NCBI GenBank assembly: GCA_030626685.1
Contig: DAOUTL010000041.1
Span: 1 to 9,761 of the forward strand
Length of the DNA: 9,761 nt
Direction of reading: 5' to 3'
From: Candidatus Bathyarchaeota archaeon
GTDB taxonomy: Archaea > Thermoproteota > Bathyarchaeia > Bathyarchaeales > Bathycorpusculaceae
In this document: positions 5,968-9,761 of the stretch, piece by piece
Position numbering within the stretch: position 1 is the first letter of the stretch
Layout of the letters: the number at the start of each line of letters is the position of its first letter
Position numbers and translations under genes: made by a program
The notes under the pieces: model-generated
The model's database searches: none
The model's input: the letters and a program-made list of their open reading frames with translations, nothing else
Told to the model about the DNA's origin: nothing

Positions 5968-6882
5968 TTAGTATTTTCCCAACAGCTTTAGCAGTATTGC
6001 TTTTGCTGAGTACAGTCTGTTCTCGCTTTGCTCATATATTACTGATTTTGGACTTCCGATAACGTCTGAACTTATTTCGTATCCTCGATGAATGGGCATG
6101 TCATGCATTATGTAGGCTTCGCTTTCCTTCAGCAGTTCTTTGTTTATTTGGTAGGGTATCATAAGTTTGATGCGTTTCTCCTTTTCTTCAGCGTATTTTG
6201 GGTCTAGGAAGAATTCCATGTCAACCCACGTGTCCGTGTAGACGAAATCTGCGTCTTTAACAGCTTGCTTAACATCTAGTGTTGTTTTATACAATCGAGT
6301 TTTTATGGCATTCTCCAGCAGTTCCTCATCTCGGGAAAGTTCGTTGAATATAGGTGTTACAGTGGTTATTTTGACTCCGGTTTTTGTGCCCCCTTCAATA
6401 AGCGAATTGCAAACGTTGTTGTGGATGCCTATGTAAACGAGTTTTACCCCTTCTAGCGTGCCTTTTTTCTCTTTCATGGTCATCAAGTCTGCTATTGCTT
6501 GGCTTGGATGATATTTCTCGTCACATCCGTTTATTACTGGAACACGGGAGGCCTCAGCCATCACCTGCAAATCAGCATTTTTCTTCAATCTTGCCATTAT
6601 GCAGTCAACGTTACGCGACAAATACTGCGTTTCATCATATACGTCTGCTATGGTAAAGTTTGTTGTTCTCCAATCTATGTAAAGCGCGTGACCGCCAAGC
6701 TGAGTCATAGCAACCTCAAAGGAAACCCTGGTCCTCGTTGAAGTTTTCTGAAAAATCATAGCCAAAGATTTGCCATCTAAGACTGTTCGATATTTTTCTG
6801 GGTTGTGCTTAACTTCAATGGCCTTATCAATTATTTCCGTAAGTTGCTGGCCAGTCAAATCCTTAAAACTAATTAAGTGCAT
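5968..6882 (-). CDS. argF: Ornithine carbamoyltransferase-like enzyme with altered substrate motifs
   Basis: A 304-residue member of the aspartate/ornithine carbamoyltransferase superfamily, of normal length. The carbamoyl-phosphate side is intact: S48-T-R-T-R52, 'M-A-R' (96-98), H125-P-S-Q128, and R289 in 'E-N-R-L'. The ornithine side is mixed. 'N-N-V-C-N-S' (155-160) and D217-T-W are kept, favouring an ornithine-type enzyme. The 'S-M-G' loop, however, reads D221-M-E223, and the catalytic 'H-C-L-P' reads H260-D-M-P263. By family knowledge ArgF makes citrulline from ornithine and carbamoyl phosphate in arginine synthesis; here another amine acceptor is possible. No arginine genes are adjacent. 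A GGTG site precedes the ATG and a TATA box lies at 6916-6926. The symbol reflects family only. Confidence 0.78.
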   Translation of the reverse strand: MHLISFKDLTGQQLTEIIDKAIEVKHNPEKYRTVLDGKSLAMIFQKTSTRTRVSFEVAMTQLGGHALYIDWRTTNFTIADVYDETQYLSRNVDCIMARLKKNADLQVMAEASRVPVINGCDEKYHPSQAIADLMTMKEKKGTLEGVKLVYIGIHNNVCNSLIEGGTKTGVKITTVTPIFNELSRDEELLENAIKTRLYKTTLDVKQAVKDADFVYTDTWVDMEFFLDPKYAEEKEKRIKLMIPYQINKELLKESEAYIMHDMPIHRGYEISSDVIGSPKSVIYEQSENRLYSAKAILLKLLGKY

Positions 6883-6915
6883 ATCCCCACCTTTTAGACC
6901 AAAACCTATAATCTC

Positions 6916-6926
6916 AAATTATAAAC
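6916..6926 (-). promoter_or_regulatory. TATA box for the carbamoyltransferase gene
   Basis: On the minus strand this reads GTTTATAATTT, preceded by the purine-rich GAAAA as a possible B-recognition element. It lies about 35-44 bases before the ATG at 6882, predicting a leader of about 10-15 bases that still contains the AAGGTGGG ribosome site. Confidence 0.5.
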
Positions 6927-6976
6927 TTTTCGAGGATATATGAAAGTTTAGGATGAGCGTTTTCCAGTCGTTTTAT

Positions 6977-7162
6977 TTAGCAATTAGTTACGAGCCACAT
7001 GGTTGCGTGTTCATCTTCTTTGAATTTCTCTTTCGTTGCTCCTGAGCATATTGCTATGACTTTAAAGCGATTTTCGATTAATGCCTTCTTTAACCTTGAA
7101 AAGTGGAACCATCTTCGTTTGTGCTCTCTTATTTGTAGGTCCACTTTATCGTTTTCTTTCAT
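6977..7162 (-). pseudogene. Small 61-codon frame resembling the C-terminus of a SAM methyltransferase
   Basis: The translation M-K-E-N-D-K-V-D-L ends in T-M-W-L-V-T-N-C. The order 'R-R-W-F-H-F-S-R-L-K-K-A-L-I-E-N-R-F-K-V' then 'K-F-K-E-D-E-H-A-T-M-W-L-V-T' resembles the last two strands of class I SAM methyltransferases (typically 'F-x-x-x-E-L-x-x-L-L-x-x-A-G-F-x-V ... D-S-x-R-M-I-V-V-A'). The SAM-binding part is absent and I cannot find it upstream on the same strand. It may be a remnant, or a short standalone gene: a TATA-like box (7197-7209) sits about 37 bases before the ATG. A weak AAGG is 11 bases upstream; a TTG one codon earlier (7165) is an alternative start. The match is by eye and tentative. 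Confidence 0.4.
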
Positions 7163-7183
7163 CAAAGAATCAGCCTTCAGATT

Positions 7184-7375
7184 ATGATGTTTCGAGAAAT
7201 ATTTATAAGTAATCAGTTTAGGGATAGAAACAACCTGAAAGGCTCATGTGGAACTTGTGGGTATCGACCCATTTGTGGTGGCTGTCGAGCTGCTGCATAT
7301 GGGGCAACAGGTGATGTTTGTGAAGCAGACCTCAACTTCCTCGAACTTTACTTGGCTGTTTCGCTTCAAAATTAA
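7184..7375 (+). pseudogene. Orphan SPASM-like C-terminal fragment of a radical SAM protein
   Basis: The 63-codon frame contains '[20 protein letters not shown]', continuing A-A-A-Y-G-A-T-G-D. The pattern C22-x2-C25-x5-C31-x2-C34-R-A then T-G-D is the auxiliary Fe-S cluster motif at the end of SPASM-type radical SAM enzymes such as the heme-pathway AhbC/AhbD and PqqE-like groups. The catalytic C-x3-C-x2-C barrel is missing: the frame is closed by TAG at 7136-7138 and nothing upstream resembles a radical SAM domain. After G43-D44 the usual D-P-x-C ending also degenerates (D-L-N-F-L-E). I read it as a truncated relic, not a functional gene. Confidence 0.55.
7197..7209. promoter_or_regulatory. 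Symmetric TATA-like element between the two remnants
   Basis: AAATATTTATAAG reads as a TATA box in both directions (CTTATAAATATTT on the minus strand). On the minus strand it is well placed for the small frame at 7162-6977. On the plus strand it lies inside the SPASM-like fragment, which is further reason to doubt that the fragment is a functional gene. Assignment by eye. Confidence 0.35.
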
Positions 7376-7426
7376 CAGTAACTTCATAACCAGCGACGAT
7401 ATTTATTACTTACGAAAAGCCATAAG

Positions 7427-7431
7427 GGAGG
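7427..7431 (+). promoter_or_regulatory. Ribosome binding site that decides the dtdA start
   Basis: GGAGG is a full match to the archaeal anti-Shine-Dalgarno sequence. It stands 8 bases before ATA at 7440, the first codon of the conserved dtdA N-terminus, and no ATG, GTG or TTG lies at a workable distance in that frame. Confidence 0.7.
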
Positions 7432-7439
7432 CATAAAAC

Positions 7440-8264
7440 ATAATTTTACTCGCCGCCTCAAACAAGGATGTTGCAAGCCTAAACATTGCCAAACAAATTC
7501 TAAACCATTACCGCTTTGAAAAAACTGCGGAAAATTTTCAGGAAAACCCGGTTTACGAAGCCAATATTGACGGTAGAAAAGTTCAACTCATGACTTTAAA
7601 TGAAGAACCTGTACAGGCACAGAACATAACGGATTTCTTCAATGGTCTGGAACTTATAGTTTTCATTTCAAGGCACAGCAGCGTAAGCGGAACTCCCACG
7701 CTGTCAGTGCACACTCCAGGCAACTTAAGTGAAGCAAAACTGGGTGGGCTTCCAAGAAAAGTTTCAGTTTCTCCAGCAAACGCCATGAGAGACATTTTAA
7801 AGGCTATGATGCGCCTTAAGGAAGAAATGCAACTTGACTACGAAGTCTCCTATGAATGCACCCATCACGGGCCTTCCTTAAATGTTCCCACAATGTTCGC
7901 TGAGTTAGGGAGTTCACTTAAACAATGGAAGGATTTGAAAGCAGCTGAAGCAGTTGCCCACGCAACCATGGAAGCCGTTTCAAAGTTCGGTGAATCCCAA
8001 GCTACTGTGGTGCTTGGTATAGGCGGACCCCACTACAACAGGAAGTTCACACGTATGGCGTTGGAAAGCGAGATTGCTTTTGGGCATATGATTCCCAAAT
8101 ATGCTATTCCAAGCATAGACATGGAAGTTCTTAGGCAATGTGTAGAGAGAACATTGGAAAAGGTTGAGTTTGCGGTTTTGGACTGGAAGGGAATAAAAGG
8201 TGAACATAAGCAAAAGCTGGTTGCGATGCTAAGGGAAATCAGCGTGCCAATAAGAAAAGTTTAA
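7440..8264 (+). CDS. dtdA: D-aminoacyl-tRNA deacylase (GEK1/DtdA type), apparent ATA start
   Basis: The family hydrolyses D-amino acids wrongly attached to tRNA and needs zinc. From 7440 the frame gives 274 residues, the usual length. The N-terminus I-L-L-A-A-S-N-K-D-V-A-S is followed by 'S-R-H-S-S-V-S-G-T-P-T-L-S-V-H-T-P-G-N' (from about residue 77), 'C-T-H-H-G-P-S-L' (about 140-147) and 'G-G-P-H-Y-N-R-K-F' (195-203), all characteristic, with the histidines as likely metal ligands. In-frame TAA at 7434 closes the frame just upstream and no standard start occurs until ATG 7590, which would delete 50 conserved residues. GGAGG at 7427-7431 is ideally spaced for ATA 7440 (ATT 7443 is next). A mutated ATG, a sequencing error or true ATA initiation are all possible. 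Confidence 0.88.
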   Translation: MILLAASNKDVASLNIAKQILNHYRFEKTAENFQENPVYEANIDGRKVQLMTLNEEPVQAQNITDFFNGLELIVFISRHSSVSGTPTLSVHTPGNLSEAKLGGLPRKVSVSPANAMRDILKAMMRLKEEMQLDYEVSYECTHHGPSLNVPTMFAELGSSLKQWKDLKAAEAVAHATMEAVSKFGESQATVVLGIGGPHYNRKFTRMALESEIAFGHMIPKYAIPSIDMEVLRQCVERTLEKVEFAVLDWKGIKGEHKQKLVAMLREISVPIRKV

Positions 8265-8286
8265 AGCAAGCAAATACCGTAAAGTT

Positions 8287-8694
8287 TTATGCTTCTTTTA
8301 TCATTACTGCATCTTCTAAGCCTCGAAAGTGTTCGTCACCTGTGATAACTTTTCCTTTTCTTGCGGTGCATGAGATGATGGAATCTGCTAGTCCCCAACC
8401 CTTAACCTTCCTTTTTAAATCAACATCAGTTTCTCCCGCCTTAACTGCAGTTTCAAAATCCAAATCTATTATTTGGCTTGCGGCTCTTATGAACTCTAGT
8501 CGCTTCAACCTACCTTCTTCGCTTTCATTTCCAGCTTCGATTTCTCTCTGCAGTTTTCTGCTAATTTCAGCAACAACTATTGTCGGAGTAACCGAATCCT
8601 CGCTTTCTACGTATTTTTTGACTATTGCCCCTGCTTTTGTGGCTCTGAAATATTCTATCCATGCGTATGCGTCAATAACGTACTTATACCTCAT
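8287..8694 (-). CDS. vapC: VapC-type PIN-domain toxin (ribonuclease)
   Basis: A PIN-domain protein of 135 residues from ATG 8694 (140 from the alternative ATG 8709). VapC toxins cleave RNA, often tRNA or rRNA, with a metal-dependent acidic centre. The four expected acids are present: D8 in 'Y-V-I-D-A-Y-A-W-I-E-Y-F', E43 in 'I-V-V-A-E-I', D104 in 'G-L-A-D-S-I-I' and D120 in 'V-I-T-G-D-E-H-F'. I prefer the second ATG because PIN proteins usually begin just before the first strand (M-R-Y-K-Y-V-I-D). Either start overlaps the antitoxin gene (11 or 26 bases), the normal coupled arrangement. It converges on dtdA with 22 bases between the stops. Confidence 0.88.
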   Translation of the reverse strand: MRYKYVIDAYAWIEYFRATKAGAIVKKYVESEDSVTPTIVVAEISRKLQREIEAGNESEEGRLKRLEFIRAASQIIDLDFETAVKAGETDVDLKRKVKGWGLADSIISCTARKGKVITGDEHFRGLEDAVMIKEA

Positions 8695-8884
8695 GGAACT
8701 CAACTTCATCTTCTCGGGAGAAAGGGCTCAACCTAGGATTTGCCCCAAACATGGAACTTGGAATTTTCTTTCTCTCAGAAATAAGCAATTTGATAACTTC
8801 GTCGTGGCTTTTGGCACCTACTTCCTTTTTCAACGCATTGAGCATTTGAAGGGTTTTTTTACTAACTTGAACGGTCGTTGACAA
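8684..8884 (-). CDS. vapB: VapB-type antitoxin
   Basis: A 66-residue protein from TTG 8884, or 69 from GTG 8893. The N-terminal half 'T-T-V-Q-V-S-K-K-T-L-Q-M-L-N-A-L-K' followed by 'A-K-S-H-D-E-V-I' is a ribbon-helix-helix type DNA-binding domain. The C-terminal tail 'S-S-M-F-G-A-N-P-R-L-S-P-F' ending in an acidic 'R-E-D-E-V-E-F-H-E' is the usual toxin-neutralising tail of archaeal VapB relatives. I prefer the TTG because the GTG lies within GGTG, which then serves as the ribosome site 6 bases before it. It overlaps vapC, and the pair would be expected to repress its own promoter. Confidence 0.82.
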   Translation of the reverse strand: MSTTVQVSKKTLQMLNALKKEVGAKSHDEVIKLLISERKKIPSSMFGANPRLSPFSREDEVEFHEV

Positions 8885-8916
8885 GTTTGTCACCGTGAAT
8901 ATTATTATAGTTATAG

Positions 8917-8926
8917 AATATAAGTA
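8917..8926 (-). promoter_or_regulatory. TATA box for vapBC in an AT-rich divergent region
   Basis: On the minus strand ACTTATATTC stands about 33-42 bases before the vapB start and is followed by a very A/T-rich run to 8900. The 143 bases between vapB and secE carry both promoters. A secE promoter is less clear; candidates are AATATCAG (8995-9002) or the same AT-rich run read rightwards. An imperfect palindrome AGATA-TGT-TATCT (8960-8972) lies between them and could be an operator. Confidence 0.4.
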
Positions 8927-9027
8927 TTCTTGAGAACTCTGATAGAAAAGTTAATACAGAGATATGTTATCTGTTTGAACAAAAGCAAACAACAAATATC
9001 AGTAAAATGTTGAGTGTGCGATGAATC

Positions 9028-9201
9028 ATGGGCTTAAGGTCATTCCTATCCCAATGTGCAAGAACATTAAAGTTGGCAATAAAGCCAGGAAAAAGTGAGC
9101 TTTGGCTCTCGATAAAAATATGCTTCTTAGGTATAGGCGCAGTCGGACTAATCGGATTTATAATTAAGTTACTGGCTTCAGTTCTGCAACCGACAGCTTA
9201 A
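9028..9201 (+). CDS. secE: Protein translocase subunit SecE (Sec61 gamma)
   Basis: A 57-residue protein of normal length for archaeal SecE, the small clamp subunit of the SecYEG translocon. An amphipathic N-terminal helix 'F-L-S-Q-C-A-R-T-L-K-L-A-I-K-P' leads to 'K-S-E-L-W-L-S-I-K', then a single membrane span at about residues 30-51 (I-C-F-L-G-I-G-A-V-G-L-I-G-F-I-I). The ATG is fixed by stops in the other upstream candidates (9007 meets TGA; 9021 is out of frame). The ribosome site is weak (GATGA at 9020-9024). It is 13 bases from spt5, the standard archaeal secE-spt5-rpl11 order. Confidence 0.93.
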   Translation: MGLRSFLSQCARTLKLAIKPGKSELWLSIKICFLGIGAVGLIGFIIKLLASVLQPTA

Positions 9202-9214
9202 AGGAAGAAACCCT

Positions 9215-9703
9215 ATGGAGAAAGACGAAGAAGAATATTCAACAAAGATTTTTGCTGTAAGAACAACAACTGGACAAGAGGGAAACGTAGCTAAACTTAT
9301 CGCAACGAAAGTTGAAATGAATAAAATACCGATAAAGGCTATTCTAGTGCCTGAAACCCTAAGAGGATACGTTTTCATAGAAGCTGACGGTCCGCATTTC
9401 GTGGAAAAAGCTATAGCAGGCGTAAAGCATGTGCGGTCAAGGGTTCCGGGCATTGTGAGCTTCTCGGAAGTGGAAAAATACATCGTCAGAAAACCAATAA
9501 TTGAAGAGTTAAGCGAAAACGACATAGTTGAAGTGACTGGTGGCCCGTTTAAGGGTATGCGTGCAAAAATAACACGTATCGACCGGACCAAAGAAGAGGT
9601 TACGCTTGAACTGTTAGAGGCCACGTTCACATTACCCATAACAGTCCATTCCGATTACGTCAAGTTGGTTGAAAAAGCGAAAAGTGAAAGTGGTGAAGCA
9701 TAG
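9215..9703 (+). CDS. spt5: Transcription elongation factor Spt5 (archaeal NusG)
   Basis: A 162-residue protein of normal length. Spt5 clamps RNA polymerase over the DNA channel with Spt4 and couples transcription to translation. The NGN domain spans about residues 10-90 with 'I-F-A-V-R-T-T-T-G-Q-E', 'A-I-L-V-P-E-T-L-R-G-Y-V-F-I-E-A' and 'V-P-G-I-V'. The KOW domain spans about 101-150 with 'N-D-I-V-E-V-T-G-G-P-F-K-G-M-R-A-K-I'. A short acidic tract (M-E-K-D-E-E-E-Y) precedes the NGN domain. The ribosome site AAGGAAG (9201-9207) lies 7 bases before the ATG, overlapping the secE stop. Its stop directly abuts the L11 start. Confidence 0.95.
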   Translation: MEKDEEEYSTKIFAVRTTTGQEGNVAKLIATKVEMNKIPIKAILVPETLRGYVFIEADGPHFVEKAIAGVKHVRSRVPGIVSFSEVEKYIVRKPIIEELSENDIVEVTGGPFKGMRAKITRIDRTKEEVTLELLEATFTLPITVHSDYVKLVEKAKSESGEA

Positions 9704-9761
9704 ATGGGTGAGAAAAAAGTTGTGGATCTACTTGTAAGCGGAGGACGCGCAACAGCTGGAC
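9704..9761 (+). CDS. rpl11: Large ribosomal subunit protein uL11 (partial, runs off the right edge)
   Basis: Only 19 codons are present: M-G-E-K-K-V-V-D-L-L-V-S-G-G-R-A-T-A-G. This is the archaeal uL11 N-terminus, where the next residues are normally P-P-L-G-P. uL11 forms the GTPase-associated stalk base. The ATG begins immediately after the spt5 TAG, and GTGGTGAAG (9690-9698) near the end of spt5 can serve as ribosome site. Its position after secE-spt5 supports the call despite the short length. Confidence 0.9.
   Translation, partial: MGEKKVVDLLVSGGRATAG

Noticed and set aside
7248..7436. Plus-strand 62-codon frame starting at GTG and ending I-R-E-A
   Set aside because: Its first two thirds are an out-of-frame reading of the SPASM-like cysteine motif. 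Only the last 20 or so residues could be relic sequence, and I cannot assign them.
8342..8881. Long plus-strand frame of 179 codons
   Set aside because: Antisense to vapB and vapC, both of which carry family motifs and overlap in the expected way.
8952..8980. Imperfect palindrome around AGATA-TGT-TATCT as an insertion-sequence end or attachment site
   Set aside because: Only five perfect base pairs and no matching copy elsewhere in the window; kept only as a possible operator.
9178..9639. Minus-strand frame of 153 codons
   Set aside because: Antisense shadow of spt5; low-complexity Ser/Thr/Ile content typical of reverse reading.
1..9761. CRISPR array, insertion sequence or integrated element
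   Set aside because: No regularly spaced repeats, no transposase or integrase frame and no direct-repeat borders were seen on either strand.

Overview
The window is archaeal. The diagnostic set is: archaeal/eukaryotic-type ribosomal proteins (S19e, L39e, L31e, L18Ae), the RNase P protein Rpp21, aIF6, prefoldin alpha, a PDCD5-family protein, GEK1-type D-aminoacyl-tRNA deacylase, SecE-Spt5-L11 in the archaeal order, TATA-like promoters, and Shine-Dalgarno sites of GGAG/GGTG type in front of several TTG starts. The DNA is AT-rich by eye. An uncultured TACK-type lineage (Bathyarchaeia-like) is my guess from protein style only; no marker in the window settles it.

Layout. Positions 1-589 (minus) hold the N-terminal membrane half of an ABC exporter that runs off the left edge. 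A 417-bp gap without a supportable gene follows. Positions 1007-5410 (plus) are a tight information-processing cluster: rnp4, a CRM/YhbY RNA-binding protein, then after a short promoter-bearing gap S19e, PDCD5-like, L39e (51 aa), L31e, aIF6, L18Ae, prefoldin alpha and FtsY. Neighbouring genes overlap or lie a few bases apart, so translation is probably coupled. The cluster links tRNA 5' maturation, large-subunit assembly and anti-association (aIF6), co-translational chaperoning (prefoldin) and membrane targeting (FtsY).

Positions 5432-6882 (minus) hold a cysteine-rich DUF3795 protein and an ornithine-carbamoyltransferase-like enzyme with altered substrate-side motifs. Positions 6883-7439 look like a decayed accessory patch: a 61-codon methyltransferase-like C-terminus on the minus strand and an orphan radical-SAM SPASM-like C-terminus on the plus strand. 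D-aminoacyl-tRNA deacylase follows on the plus strand. Its reading frame can only be opened in full at an ATA (or ATT) codon placed ideally behind a GGAGG. A VapBC toxin-antitoxin pair (minus, 8287-8884) sits divergently from secE-spt5-rpl11 (plus, 9028 to the right edge).

Most of the window is conserved housekeeping sequence. I see no convincing new multi-gene system. The points most worth checking are the non-ATG start of dtdA, the divergent carbamoyltransferase, the 44% glutamate N-terminal extension of L31e, and the remnant patch.
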